Source of the DNA: CAWDMN01 sp963803155
Lineage (GTDB): Bacteria > Acidobacteriota > Terriglobia > Versatilivoradales > Versatilivoraceae
Direction of reading: 5' to 3'
DNA length: 64,000 bases
Assembly (NCBI GenBank): GCA_963803155.1
Contig: CAWDMN010000034.1
Span: 124,001 to 188,000 of the forward strand
Shown: positions 1 through 8,708 of the stretch, piece after piece
How the letters are laid out: every line of letters begins with the position of its first letter
How positions within the stretch are numbered: the stretch's first letter is position 1
The notes under the pieces: generated by a model
Database searches by the model: none
Told to the model about the DNA's origin: nothing
What the model saw: only the letters and a program-made list of their open reading frames with translations
Program-made: the position numbers and the translations under genes

Positions 1-23
1 CCGGTTGCCGGGAGAGATGAGTT

Positions 24-659
24 TTGTGGCGTTGGAAATGGATTCCGGACTGGAGAGTCAGGAGCAAGCCGCCGGTCGAATCAGGCCGTTTGGAGCCTGC
101 CAAGCTGGTGGCTGGACTGGGCAATCCCGGCCGCCGGTATCAGCAGACTCCGCATAATCTTGGATTTTGGATTGTGGATCAGCTGGCCCGGGAAACTCAG
201 ATTCGCTGGGAAGGGCCCGAAAAAGAAGCGTTGCTGGGTAAAGGAGTTGTGGAACGGGTTCCCCTGTTGCTCGTGAAGCCTCAAACCTTCATGAATTTGA
301 GCGGGCGGGCCATTTCCGAGCTACTCCAATGCCATGGTCTTCAGCCCGGCGATCTGATTGTTCTTTGCGATGATTTAGCTTTGCCTCTGGGCCGGATACG
401 AATTCGTGCGAGGGGAAGCTCCGGTGGCCACAAAGGGTTGGAATCGATCATCGATAATTTGCAGACCGAGCAGTTTACGCGAGTCCGGCTAGGAATTGCT
501 CCGGATGAACCCTATGTGGATGCGGCGGAATATGTGCTATCGCCGATCCTTCCGGAATATCGCGAAAGGGCGGAGTGCATGGTTCAGTCAGGAATCGAAG
601 CCCTCAAAATGATATTGTCGCGCGGCGTCGATGCCGCCATGAGCGAGTTTAACCGCTAA
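24..659 (+). CDS. pth: Peptidyl-tRNA hydrolase
   Basis: Cytosolic enzyme that hydrolyses the ester bond of peptidyl-tRNA released from stalled ribosomes. The Pth signature GLGNPG is at residues 31-36, the catalytic His of TPHNLGF is near residue 44, the CDD motif is near 116-117 and GSSGGHKGLESI follows. At 211 aa it is about 20 residues longer than usual. The excess lies before GLGNPG, so the TTG at 24 may be too early; the in-frame TTG at 90 would give a typical N-terminus, but neither has a good Shine-Dalgarno. A TGA at 18-20 closes the frame upstream. It heads the ribosomal-protein block, as in many bacteria. Identity is certain; the start is not. Confidence 0.95.
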   Translation: MWRWKWIPDWRVRSKPPVESGRLEPAKLVAGLGNPGRRYQQTPHNLGFWIVDQLARETQIRWEGPEKEALLGKGVVERVPLLLVKPQTFMNLSGRAISELLQCHGLQPGDLIVLCDDLALPLGRIRIRARGSSGGHKGLESIIDNLQTEQFTRVRLGIAPDEPYVDAAEYVLSPILPEYRERAECMVQSGIEALKMILSRGVDAAMSEFNR

Positions 660-660
660 T

Positions 661-728
661 CGGGCCGGATTGGCCCGTGAAGAGGCGGCTCAGTTTTAGA
701 TTAGTGGCGGGGGTTCTGCCCCCCCCAA
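661..728 (+). promoter_or_regulatory. Two hairpins between pth and rpsF (possible S6:S18 leader)
   Basis: A perfect 6-bp stem CGGGCC/GGCCCG (661-677) follows the pth stop immediately. A second G-run/C-run hairpin (about 710-728) precedes rpsF. Neither has a downstream T-run, so they are not classical terminators. In other bacteria the rpsF leader binds the S6:S18 complex, so this position is suggestive, but I did not verify that motif here. Confidence 0.35.
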
Positions 729-752
729 CGAATGGAAGAGGAGCAATCCGTG

Positions 753-1136
753 ATGAGAAGTTATGAATTGATGTACATTATGGTTCCCACCGTTACCGAG
801 GAAGAAGTCGATAAGGTGGTGTCTCAGCTGGAAGGCGTAATTAAAGCTGACCAGGGGGAACTTTCCGAAATTGAAAAGATGGGCAAACGGAATTTGGCTT
901 ACCGCATAGGGAAATTCGGCGAGGGCTATTATGTGCTGCTCAAGCTGAAAGCCAAAGGTTCGCTTGTCAAGGAACTGGAACGGCGCTTGAAAGTGATCGA
1001 CACGGTTCTTCGTCACATTTCGGTGCGGATGGATGAAAAATTGAAATCTTTCGAGAAATCCAAGGCCCGCCGGCTCAAGAAGGCGCAGCGTAAAGCGCCT
1101 GGAATTCAGCCCGAGGCGGCCACTTCCGCCCTTTGA
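753..1136 (+). CDS. rpsF: 30S ribosomal protein S6
   Basis: Small-subunit protein that pairs with S18 on 16S rRNA. The N-terminus MRSYELMYIMVPTV and the segment KMGKRNLAYRIGKFGEGYYV are diagnostic of S6. The ATG at 753 is chosen because GAAGAGGAG (735-743) sits about 9 bases upstream and the product then begins at the usual S6 start; an ATG at 732 lies inside that purine run. The C-terminus after about residue 100 is a basic tail rich in Lys/Arg and then Ala/Pro, as is common in longer S6 proteins. It is followed 25 bp later by rpsR, the classic rpsF-rpsR-rplI operon without ssb. Confidence 0.96.
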   Translation: MRSYELMYIMVPTVTEEEVDKVVSQLEGVIKADQGELSEIEKMGKRNLAYRIGKFGEGYYVLLKLKAKGSLVKELERRLKVIDTVLRHISVRMDEKLKSFEKSKARRLKKAQRKAPGIQPEAATSAL

Positions 1137-1161
1137 TTAAAATTGTAAGGAGAATGAATTT

Positions 1162-1425
1162 ATGCCCATGATGCGAAAACCGGCCGGATCTTCGTCCGGT
1201 CCCAGAAAACAGTTTGCCCGGCGCCGGAAAGTCTGCAAGTTTTGCGTCGAAAAGATCGACTTCATCGACTACAAGGATGTGAAGCTGCTCAATCAATTTG
1301 TCCCCGAGCGGGGCAAGATCATCCCCCGCCGGATTTCCGGAGTCTGTGCCCCACACCAGAGGAAACTCTCCGAGATTATCAAGATTGCCCGGAACATCGC
1401 ACTCTTGCCCTACACGTCCGACTAA
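1162..1425 (+). CDS. rpsR: 30S ribosomal protein S18
   Basis: Small-subunit protein binding next to S6. It is 87 aa with the S18 core FIDYKDVKLLNQFVPERGKI followed by PRRISGVCAPHQRKL. Three cysteines are visible: KVCKFC near residues 27-30 and the Cys of GVCAPHQ. This is the pattern of the zinc-binding (C+) form of S18. AAGGAG about 10 bases upstream supports the ATG at 1162. It lies between rpsF and rplI in one transcription unit. Confidence 0.97.
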   Translation: MPMMRKPAGSSSGPRKQFARRRKVCKFCVEKIDFIDYKDVKLLNQFVPERGKIIPRRISGVCAPHQRKLSEIIKIARNIALLPYTSD

Positions 1426-1526
1426 ATCTTTCGAGCCGCAAGGGCGGGAAAATGCTCGCTCTGTTCCGGCAGAGCATCAGGCGAGGGGAACCTCGAATTT
1501 TGTAAAGGGAAGGAAGCTTGGTTTTT

Positions 1527-1973
1527 ATGGAAGTCATATTGAGAGAAAAAGTTGAAACGCTGGGGAATCGCGGGGAAGTGGTGAAGGTGAGTGAAGGTTA
1601 TGCTCGCAATTTTCTGCTCCCGCGCAAATTGGCCCTGATTGCCACTCCAGCCAACATGAAGCAAATCGAGCAGGAGAAAGCCGCGGCCGTGCGCCGGGAA
1701 GCCAAGGAAAAAACCGAAGCGGAAGGATTGGCTCAACAGTTGGGCCAGGTTAAAATCCAGCTTTCCCGCAAGGTGGGAGAAAACGACGTGCTGTACGGCT
1801 CCGTCACGACCATGGATATCGCCGAGGCGCTTCAAGCTCATGGATTCACGATTGACCGTCGCAAGATCGAACTGGGCGAGGCCTTGAAATCTCTAGGCCA
1901 GCATTCCGTGGGGATTAAGATTCATCGCGAAGTGACCGCCACGGTCAATGTCGATATTCTGAAGGAAGAGTAG
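1527..1973 (+). CDS. rplI: 50S ribosomal protein L9
   Basis: Large-subunit protein near the L1 stalk. The N-terminal domain MEVILREKVETLGNRGEVV and the G-Y-ARN-LLP motif (GYARNFLLPRKLA) are typical, followed by the long connecting helix rich in Glu/Lys/Ala (about residues 40-75) and the C-terminal domain. The ATG at 1527 is preferred over an in-frame TTG at 1518 because the purine-rich GGGAAGGAAG lies about 10 bases before 1527 and the protein then starts exactly as L9 does. It is about 149 aa, the normal size. A possible terminator follows before dnaB. Confidence 0.96.
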   Translation: MEVILREKVETLGNRGEVVKVSEGYARNFLLPRKLALIATPANMKQIEQEKAAAVRREAKEKTEAEGLAQQLGQVKIQLSRKVGENDVLYGSVTTMDIAEALQAHGFTIDRRKIELGEALKSLGQHSVGIKIHREVTATVNVDILKEE

Positions 1974-2033
1974 CAGGCTGCCGTCCCCCGCGGCTGTACC
2001 GATCATGCCCCCGGCCAGGAAGAGGTGTCTTTT

Positions 2034-2069
2034 CCCCGCCTTCCGGGCCGGCGGGAAGTTATCTTTTTT
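2034..2069 (+). terminator. Weak terminator or attenuator between rplI and dnaB
   Basis: CCCGCC (2035-2040) pairs with GGCGGG (2050-2055) across a 9-nt loop. A T6 run follows at 2064-2069 after an 8-base gap. The displaced T-run makes it suboptimal; it could attenuate read-through from the ribosomal genes into dnaB. Confidence 0.4.
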
Positions 2070-2091
2070 CTGTGTTTAAATTGATAATGCC

Positions 2092-3450
2092 ATGGCTGCG
2101 GACATATCCCTCGAAAAAGGTCTCCCCCACAATCTAGATGCCGAGCGTTGCGTGCTGGGCGCCATCATCCTGGATAACTCTCTCATCGATCAAGCCGTTG
2201 AAATTGTCCGGCCCGACGATTTTTACCTGACTAATCACCGCCTTCTTTTTGATCAGATGCTGGCCTTGTCTGAAAAGTCGAAAGGCATCGATCTGGTGAC
2301 GTTGTCGGAAATGCTCAACCAGGCGGGCCAGCTGGAAAACATTGGTGGCGCCTCCTTTATTTCATCCCTTGTCGATGGCGTGCCTCGGTTGTCCAACCTG
2401 GCCAATTACGCGCAAATCATCCGGGAAAAGTCCACTCTTCGCCAGCTGATCAAAAGTTCGACCAACATCATCACGGAATGTTATGAGCAGCAGCAGGATG
2501 TGGATTCAATTCTCGATTCGGCCGAAAAATCCATCTTCGATTTGGCTGAATCCAATATCCGAACCGGATTTGTCCCTTTTAACGACATTGCCAAATTGGG
2601 GCTGAAAAAAATCGAGGATGCCTCCAAGCGAAAGCAGATGATTACCGGCATTCCCACCGGCTTCAAGGTTCTGGATGAATTGACTTCTGGTCTGCAACCT
2701 TCGGATTTGATCATTTTGGCGGCACGGCCTTCCATGGGAAAAACCGCTCTTGCCCTGAATATTGCCACGAATGCCGCCATTCAAGCCCAAAAATGCGTGG
2801 GCGTTTTTAGCCTGGAAATGTCGGCCGACCAGCTGTTTATGCGTGTGCTTTGTTCCGAAGCCAGGATCGACGCACACAAACTGCGCACCGGCTATATTGG
2901 GCACGAAGACTGGAGGCACATTGCCAGGACATTGGAATCTCTCCACAAGGCAAAAATTTTCATCGACGACACTCCCGGACTCAGCTTGATGGAGATACGC
3001 GCCAAGGTGCGGCGGCTAAAAGCCAATTCAGGACTAGATTTGCTGGTGGTGGACTACCTGCAATTGATGTCGGGTGGCAGGGGTCGATTCGAGAACCGGC
3101 AGCAGGAAATTTCCAGCATTTCCCGAGGGCTGAAAGGATTGGCCAAGGAGATGAATGTCCCGATCGTCGCCCTCTCCCAGCTGAGCCGTGCGCCGGAAAC
3201 GCGAACTGGCGAGTTTGGACACAAGCCCCAGTTATCCGATCTGCGCGAGTCTGGATCCATTGAGCAAGATGCCGATGTGGTACTGTTCATTTATCGGGAT
3301 GAAGTCTACCACAGGACGGAAGAAAATGCCGGTTTGGCCGAAGTAATTATTGGAAAACAGCGCAATGGCCCGATCGGTTCCGTCCAAATGGCATTCCTCC
3401 GCGAATATACCCGGTTTGAGAACCTGTGGAAGGGGGATGGATCAGCCTGA
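2092..3450 (+). CDS. dnaB: Replicative DNA helicase DnaB
   Basis: Hexameric 5'-3' helicase of the replication fork. The N-terminal DnaB domain (residues about 12-115, with NLDAERCVLGAIILDN) is followed by a linker helix and a RecA-like ATPase domain from about 185. Walker A is ARPSMGKTAL at about 211-220 and Walker B is LLVVDYLQLM near 317-326. The DLRESGSIEQDADVVLFIYRDE segment is typical. At 452 aa it is the usual length and contains no intein. It lies downstream of rplI in the same orientation, a common rplI-dnaB linkage. Confidence 0.97.
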   Translation: MAADISLEKGLPHNLDAERCVLGAIILDNSLIDQAVEIVRPDDFYLTNHRLLFDQMLALSEKSKGIDLVTLSEMLNQAGQLENIGGASFISSLVDGVPRLSNLANYAQIIREKSTLRQLIKSSTNIITECYEQQQDVDSILDSAEKSIFDLAESNIRTGFVPFNDIAKLGLKKIEDASKRKQMITGIPTGFKVLDELTSGLQPSDLIILAARPSMGKTALALNIATNAAIQAQKCVGVFSLEMSADQLFMRVLCSEARIDAHKLRTGYIGHEDWRHIARTLESLHKAKIFIDDTPGLSLMEIRAKVRRLKANSGLDLLVVDYLQLMSGGRGRFENRQQEISSISRGLKGLAKEMNVPIVALSQLSRAPETRTGEFGHKPQLSDLRESGSIEQDADVVLFIYRDEVYHRTEENAGLAEVIIGKQRNGPIGSVQMAFLREYTRFENLWKGDGSA

Positions 3451-3565
3451 TTCGTGGGAATGAAGAGTTTGTGTTCTGTGCTTTTATTGTGGTTCATTCT
3501 TGAGATGCCCAAAGAAATGAGATGCGTCAGATCGAAGAGCTTGCCGCATCAGGAATCCTGCTACC

Positions 3566-4702
3566 ATGACCAATTACTCCCCCCCGCCGCGCCCTACCTG
3601 GGCTGAGGTTAATCTTCGGAATTTACGACATAACTACCAAGCCTTGCGCAAATTCTTGCCGCCCGCGGTTCGCATCATTGCGGTGATCAAAGCCAATGCT
3701 TACGGACATGGCGCTCCCGCCGTTGCCCACTGTTTGGAAGAATGCGGCGTTGACTATTTGGCGGTGGCCTTTTTGGAAGAAGCCTTGGAACTGCGGGAAG
3801 CAGGGATAATAAAACCCATATTGCTTCTCAATGGTTACTGGGCGGGACAGGAGGATTTGGTCCTCCACCATAATCTCGTTCCGGTGGTTTTCAATTTGGC
3901 GGAGGTGCGGCGGTTGAGCAGGGCGGCAAGCCGTCTGCGGCGTCAGGCCCGGTTCCAGGTAAAGATTGATACGGGAATGATCCGGCTGGGAGTGGGCTGG
4001 GAGAAGGCAAAGGATTTCTTTGCTCAATTCCAGGAAGAAAAATATGTCACTTGTGAAGGTGTATTGACTCACTTGACCAGCGCCGAAAAGGCTCATGATC
4101 CCTGGGCGTTTGAGCAGATTCAGCGCGCACGACAGCTCTTCGACTGGCTTAGCCAATGCGGCACACTCGTCCCATGGGCTCATATCGTCAACAGCGCCGG
4201 AATTGTGAATTATCCGGAAGCCTGGCGGAATGCAGTACGGCCTGGATTGATGCTCTATGGCGTGAATCCGCTGGATTCCCCCTACCCGTTGGAATTAAAG
4301 CCGGTTCTGTCTCTGAAATCCAAAGTAATGCACCTGAATAAGATTGAAAAGGGGACAACCATTGGCTATGGCAGAACCTGCCAAGTGAACCGCCAGAGCC
4401 TGGTTGCCACTCTGCCCATTGGATACGCGGATGGGTTGAACCGGCTTTTGTCCAATCAAGGTTCCGTGCTAGTGCGCGGGCAGCGCGCTCCAATCGCCGG
4501 CCGCATCAGCATGGATCTGACTGCCATTGATGTGACTGGGATACCTGGGGTACAAATCGGGGATGAAGTCGTGTTCATCGGAAAGCAAGAAAATGATGAA
4601 ATCCCCGCCACGGAGATGGCCCGTTTGGTGGGCAGCATTCCTTACGAAGTGTTGTGCCGCATTGGTTCTCGCGTGCCAAGGATTATGAAGGATGAAGGAT
4701 GA
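3566..4702 (+). CDS. alr: Alanine racemase
   Basis: PLP-dependent enzyme that interconverts L- and D-alanine for peptidoglycan. The PLP-lysine motif AVIKANAYGHG is at about residues 40-50 (Lys42). The second catalytic base is the Tyr of GYGRTC near residue 270. The C-terminal beta domain carries GRISMDLTAIDVT and SIPYEVLCRIGSRVPR. It is 378 aa, the normal size. The last five codons (MKDEG) and the TGA stop are supplied by the first units of a GATGAAG tandem array, so the array has fixed the present C-terminus of the enzyme. radA follows 218 bp later. Confidence 0.96.
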   Translation: MTNYSPPPRPTWAEVNLRNLRHNYQALRKFLPPAVRIIAVIKANAYGHGAPAVAHCLEECGVDYLAVAFLEEALELREAGIIKPILLLNGYWAGQEDLVLHHNLVPVVFNLAEVRRLSRAASRLRRQARFQVKIDTGMIRLGVGWEKAKDFFAQFQEEKYVTCEGVLTHLTSAEKAHDPWAFEQIQRARQLFDWLSQCGTLVPWAHIVNSAGIVNYPEAWRNAVRPGLMLYGVNPLDSPYPLELKPVLSLKSKVMHLNKIEKGTTIGYGRTCQVNRQSLVATLPIGYADGLNRLLSNQGSVLVRGQRAPIAGRISMDLTAIDVTGIPGVQIGDEVVFIGKQENDEIPATEMARLVGSIPYEVLCRIGSRVPRIMKDEG

Positions 4703-4900
4703 AGGATGAAGGATGAGGGATGAGGGATGAGGGATGAAGGATGAAGGATGAGGGATGAGGGATGAGGGATGAGGGATGAGGGATGAAGGATGAAGGATGA
4801 GGGATGAAGGATGAAGGATGAGGGATGAAGGATGAAGGATGAGCGATGAAGGATGAGCGATGAAGGATGGGCGATGAAGGATGAAGGATCGAGGATGCTG
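4684..4900 (+). repeat. Tandem heptanucleotide array GATGAAG/GATGAGG
   Basis: About 30 contiguous 7-bp units from 4691 to 4900. Nearly all are GATGAAG or GATGAGG, with GATGAGC, GATGGGC and diverged units toward the 3' end. Only position 6 varies freely between A and G in the first 21 units. The array begins inside the last codons of alr and ends 20 bp before radA. The same word recurs at 60044-60149 on the same strand. Confidence 0.95.
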
Positions 4901-4920
4901 GGTTAGGAATAAGGGGTAGG

Positions 4921-6285
4921 ATGAGCAAGGCTAAAACTTCTTACGTCTGTCAGGGGTGCGGATATATTTCCGCCAAATGGTTGGGGAAATGTCCGGATTG
5001 CGGGGAATGGAATTCGATGGTCGAGGAAATGCTGACACCCGATCCGGAAGGAACCTCCCGGGGACTCAGGACCACCGCGGGTTCCACTCCGGTGGCCTTT
5101 GACGAGATCGAAACCCAGCTGGAAGCGCGCTTTTCTTCGGGAATAGCCGAGCTGGATCGTGTCTTGGGTGGCGGAGTAGTGCCAGGTTCTTTGGTGCTCA
5201 TCGGCGGGGACCCCGGAATCGGCAAATCGACCCTCCTGCTTCAAGCTGCCAATCAACTGCAGGGTCCCGCCCGCAAAGTTCTTTATGTGTCAGGCGAAGA
5301 ATCGGAACGCCAGATCCGGATGCGGGGCGAACGATTAGGAATTCATCCTCAACATCTTTTTTTGTTGACGGAGACCTGCCTGGAGAAAATCCTCGAACAG
5401 GTGGACAATCTTGCGCCTCAAGTTATCATTCTCGATTCCATCCAGACAGTCTTTTCCGAAAAGCTTTCCTCCGCTCCAGGCTCGGTCAGCCAAGTTCGCG
5501 AGGCGGCAACTCAGTTCCTTTTCCTCAGCAAGCAGCGGGGGATTCCCACCTTTTTGATAGGCCACATTACCAAGGAGGGAGCGCTGGCCGGGCCGAAGGT
5601 TTTGGAGCACGTGGTGGATACGGTCCTCTACTTTGAAGGGGAACGCTATCAGAGCCATCGCATCGTACGGACAGTGAAGAACCGCTTTGGCGCGGCCAAT
5701 GAGTTGGGTGTATTTGAAATGACCAATGAAGGGCTGCTTCCTGTCGAGAACCCTTCCCGATTGTTTCTGGCCGAACGGCCTTTGGGGGCGGCAGGATCCA
5801 CGGTTTTTTGTTGTGTGGAAGGTTCCCGGCCGATTTTGGTGGAAATACAAGCTCTGGTTTGCCAAACCAACTATCCTAGCGCCCGGCGGATGGCCGCGGG
5901 TGTCGATCCGAACCGCGTTTCCCTGCTGATTGCCATGCTGGAAAAGCGGTTGGGACTTCATCTGCTAACCACGGACGTGTATGTCAATGTTGCCGGGGGA
6001 TTGAATGTGGATGAACCGGCAGCGGACCTGGCAATCGTGGCCGCGATTGTTTCCAGCTATCGCAATCGCGCCGTGGACCCTGGAATTGTCATATTGGGGG
6101 AAGTGGGATTAGCCGGAGAAGTGCGCGGGATCAGCCAGGTTCATCTGCGCTTAAGAGAAACCGCTTCCCTGGGATTCCAAAAATGCCTTGTCCCCCGAAA
6201 TAGCCTTCCCAAGACAAATCCGGAAAATTTGGAAATCTTGGCCGCCCAGTCGGTGCAGGAAGCTTTTGAGATTTTATTTGGATAA
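4921..6285 (+). CDS. radA: DNA repair protein RadA
   Basis: RecA-family ATPase that assists recombination-intermediate branch migration. A four-Cys zinc finger is at residues 10-27 (CQGC...CPDC). Walker A GGDPGIGKST is at about 95-104. The RadA-specific KNRFG motif is near 250-255. A Lon-protease-like C-terminal domain runs from about 290, with DVYVNVAGGLNVDEPAADLA. It is 454 aa, the family norm. The ATG at 4921 lies just past the heptamer array, which therefore forms most of its 5' spacer. Confidence 0.97.
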   Translation: MSKAKTSYVCQGCGYISAKWLGKCPDCGEWNSMVEEMLTPDPEGTSRGLRTTAGSTPVAFDEIETQLEARFSSGIAELDRVLGGGVVPGSLVLIGGDPGIGKSTLLLQAANQLQGPARKVLYVSGEESERQIRMRGERLGIHPQHLFLLTETCLEKILEQVDNLAPQVIILDSIQTVFSEKLSSAPGSVSQVREAATQFLFLSKQRGIPTFLIGHITKEGALAGPKVLEHVVDTVLYFEGERYQSHRIVRTVKNRFGAANELGVFEMTNEGLLPVENPSRLFLAERPLGAAGSTVFCCVEGSRPILVEIQALVCQTNYPSARRMAAGVDPNRVSLLIAMLEKRLGLHLLTTDVYVNVAGGLNVDEPAADLAIVAAIVSSYRNRAVDPGIVILGEVGLAGEVRGISQVHLRLRETASLGFQKCLVPRNSLPKTNPENLEILAAQSVQEAFEILFG

Positions 6286-6914
6286 GCTCCATAATCCGCA
6301 AGCATTGGCGCTTTTAGGGCGAATTCAGGAGAGATTCACCTATGGCGGGATCAACTCTTTGCCCAAAGAGAGTCACTTAAGAATCAATCCAAAACTCGAC
6401 TCAAAATTGTCTGCTTTTATGGCTCATGCAACAAGGCACCGTGCCATCTCCCTAGAAAATCCCCCTTCATAGGGGGAATAAGTTTTCATCGTCTTGTTGT
6501 GACAGCCTCGCTGGCATGAGGAGCTCCCTAGAAAATCGCTCTATGTTATTGAATCTATGAGGTAGGGCGGTTTCGCCGAAACCGCCGTCTGCGCTAGCAT
6601 AGGCGGCCGGTTCGGCGAACCGGCCCTACCTCTTAGCCGCCCAGCATGAATATTTTCATCATCTTGTTGAGCCAGCCGTGCTGGCATGAGTGGCTCCTCA
6701 GAAAATCAAATTTGGGCAAAGGTGGAGCGGGCACTCCGTGCACGCTGGCTCGGCTGGCGAGGTTAGCCCGACTTCCGCTATTCGCGCAGGAAAAGCGCCA
6801 AAATCGATTTTTTTTAACGGGTAAAGCATTTGGAATGAGGTCGTGGGTTTCTGAAAAGCTCTGAGTGAAGACCTACCCCCTTGCAATTTATTTTAGGGTG
6901 GCGACAATAGGGAC
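6286..6914. other. Intergenic repeat region left of the IS
   Basis: 629 bp between radA and the transposase with no credible gene. It contains a hairpin TCCCCC/GGGGGA (6461-6478), two copies of a REP-like element (6482-6537 and 6651-6707), a compound palindrome between them (6560-6632), one arm of a 23-bp inverted repeat (6762-6784), and one copy of an 11-bp direct repeat (6864-6874) adjoining the IS. Confidence 0.8.
6482..6707 (+). repeat. REP-cruciform-REP composite (left)
   Basis: Two copies of a roughly 57-bp element are present (6482-6537 and 6651-6707). They share TTTTCATC, CTTGTTG, CAGCC-CG-CTGGCATGAG, GCTCC and AGAAAATC. The ends form an inverted repeat (ATTTTC/GAAAAT), and in the clearest copy an inner hairpin GCCAGC/GCTGGC is visible. 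Between them, 6560-6632 is a compound palindrome: an outer stem AGGTAGGGC/GCCCTACCT encloses the hairpins GGCGGTTTC/GAAACCGCC and GGCCGGTTC/GAACCGGCC. Confidence 0.8.
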
Positions 6915-8706
6915 ATGTTCTTGAGAGCCACCAACCGCAAGAAGAACGGGAAGGAACACTGGTACTGGAGCATTGTCGAAAATTACCGGACTGAAAAAGG
7001 TCGGGTCGTTCAACGACATGTTTTGTATTTAGGAGAGATCAACGATCATCAGAAAGAGTCGTGGTGGCGGACGATTGAAGTTTTGGAAGAGGGCGGGAAA
7101 CAGGCGCGGCCGATGGTGCTGTTTGCCGCCGAGCGACCCGTTCCCTCGACGGAAGTGGAAACGGTCCAAGTCCGATTGAACCAGTTGGAACTGCGACGAG
7201 CCCGACAATGGGGGGGCTGCTGGCTGGCCTTGCAGCTATGGCAGGAGTTGCAGCTGGATGGGTTTTGGGAGGGCCGGTTGGAGAAGAGCCGCAAGGGGAC
7301 GGATTGGTTGCAGGTTTTAAAAGCTCTGGTGAGTTATCGGCTGATTGATCCGGGCAGTGAGTGGCGGCTGCATCGGGAATGGTACCGCAGCAGCGGCTTG
7401 GGGGACTTGTTAAACGAAGAGCAAGACTTGGTGCAGGATGACACGCTGTATCGATGTCTGGACAAGATCCTGCCCCACAAAGAAGAGTTGTTTCTCTACT
7501 TGAGGAAACAGTGGGAGGATCTATTTAAAATCCGCTATGAAGTGCTGCTGTACGATTTGACCAGCACTTACTTCGAGTGTGATCCGCCGGAAGCGGGGAA
7601 GCGGAAATTTGGCTACAGCCGGGACAAGCGGTCGGATTGTGTGCAGGTAGTGATTGCGTTGGTTATCACGCCAGAGGGATTTCCGCTGGCTTATGAAGTA
7701 ATGGAAGGGAATACCAGCGACAAAACCACCTTGGCGGGTTTTCTGCGAAAGATCGAGCAGCAGTATGGAAAAGCACAACGGATTTGGTTGATGGATCGGG
7801 GGATCCCCACTGAAGAAGTATTGGAGCAGATGAGGCAGGCGGACCCGCCGGTGTCTTATCTGGTGGGGACGCCGCGCGGACGACTCAATCAACTGGAGAA
7901 AGATTTTCTCAAGCGGAATTGGGAGCAGGTGCGCGAGCAAGTCGAGGTCAAACTACTTCCGCAAGCGCAAGAGATGTATGTGTTGGCGCGGAGCCGGGGA
8001 CGGGTGGCCAAAGAACGGGGGATGCGGCGACGGCGTCTGAAAAAACTCTGGAAACGGCTGGGCGAGTTGCAACGGCAAAAAATGACACGGGATGTTTTAC
8101 TGCTCAAGTTGGGAGCAGCTAAACAAGAGGCGGGACAAGCCTATCGGCTGGTAGAGATTCGGCTGCCCGGAAAGAATGAACCCGTCTCTGCGAACACATT
8201 CACCTTTGTTCTCAACCGGGAAAAGCTTCGCCAGGCGCGGCGCAGCGAAGGACAGTATCTGCTGCGCGCTTTCCAATGTGGAACCGAGGGCGGAAGGCTT
8301 TGGGATTTTTACATCCAGCTGACGGAGATTGAACAGGCTTTTAAAGATTTAAAAAACGATTTGGCGGTCCGGCCGGTTTTTCATCAAAAAGACCGAAGGA
8401 TTGAAGCTCATATTTTCCTGGCCTTTCTGTCCTACTGTTTATTTGTGACGTTGAAACAAAAAGCTCGGAGTCTGGCGCCAGGGCTGACCTCACGGTCGAT
8501 TCTGGAGAAATTCAAAACCATCCAGATGATCGATGTCCATCTGCCCACCATGGATGGGCGGGAGATTGTCCTGCCCCGCTACACGCAGCCAGACAAAGAT
8601 TTGCAATTGTTGCTGCACCGCCTGCACCTGAGCTTGCCCAGTCAGCCCCCACCGCGCATCAAGCAAAATGGACAGGTGGAGATACCCCAGCGGCAATCCA
8701 GTTTGT
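6875..8706 (+). mobile_element. IS1634/IS4-type insertion sequence (boundaries inferred)
   Basis: The 597-aa transposase is bracketed by an 11-bp direct repeat AGTGAAGACCT (6864-6874 and 8707-8717), a plausible target-site duplication. The second copy overlaps the transposase stop codon. No convincing terminal inverted repeat is visible at these edges. An outer 23-bp inverted repeat (6762-6784 and 8766-8788, 21/23 matching) could instead be the ends. However, its right arm plus flank resembles the loop of the palindrome at 8872-8950, so I read it as host repeat into which the IS inserted. Confidence 0.6.
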
Positions 8707-8708
8707 AG
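6915..8708 (+). CDS. Transposase, IS1634 family (IS4-like DDE)
   Basis: DDE recombinase for DNA transposition. The N-terminus MFLRATNRKKNGKEHWYWSI with VVQRHVLYLGEIN is characteristic of IS1634-type transposases. The likely catalytic residues are Asp near 212 (LLYDLTSTYF), Asp near 292 (WLMDRGIP) and Glu near 472 (TEIEQAFKDLK, an IS4-like Y-x-E-K region). It is 597 aa and apparently intact, so the element may still be active. A basic stretch at about 355-390 may bind DNA. It interrupts the gap between radA and the PIN/TRAM gene without damaging either. Confidence 0.88.
   Translation: MFLRATNRKKNGKEHWYWSIVENYRTEKGRVVQRHVLYLGEINDHQKESWWRTIEVLEEGGKQARPMVLFAAERPVPSTEVETVQVRLNQLELRRARQWGGCWLALQLWQELQLDGFWEGRLEKSRKGTDWLQVLKALVSYRLIDPGSEWRLHREWYRSSGLGDLLNEEQDLVQDDTLYRCLDKILPHKEELFLYLRKQWEDLFKIRYEVLLYDLTSTYFECDPPEAGKRKFGYSRDKRSDCVQVVIALVITPEGFPLAYEVMEGNTSDKTTLAGFLRKIEQQYGKAQRIWLMDRGIPTEEVLEQMRQADPPVSYLVGTPRGRLNQLEKDFLKRNWEQVREQVEVKLLPQAQEMYVLARSRGRVAKERGMRRRRLKKLWKRLGELQRQKMTRDVLLLKLGAAKQEAGQAYRLVEIRLPGKNEPVSANTFTFVLNREKLRQARRSEGQYLLRAFQCGTEGGRLWDFYIQLTEIEQAFKDLKNDLAVRPVFHQKDRRIEAHIFLAFLSYCLFVTLKQKARSLAPGLTSRSILEKFKTIQMIDVHLPTMDGREIVLPRYTQPDKDLQLLLHRLHLSLPSQPPPRIKQNGQVEIPQRQSSL

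Noticed and set aside
4683..4928. Minus-strand frame of repeating HPSSFIPHPSS residues
   Set aside because: It is only the translation of the GATGAAG/GATGAGG tandem array; every frame through a 7-bp repeat without stops would look like a repetitive protein.
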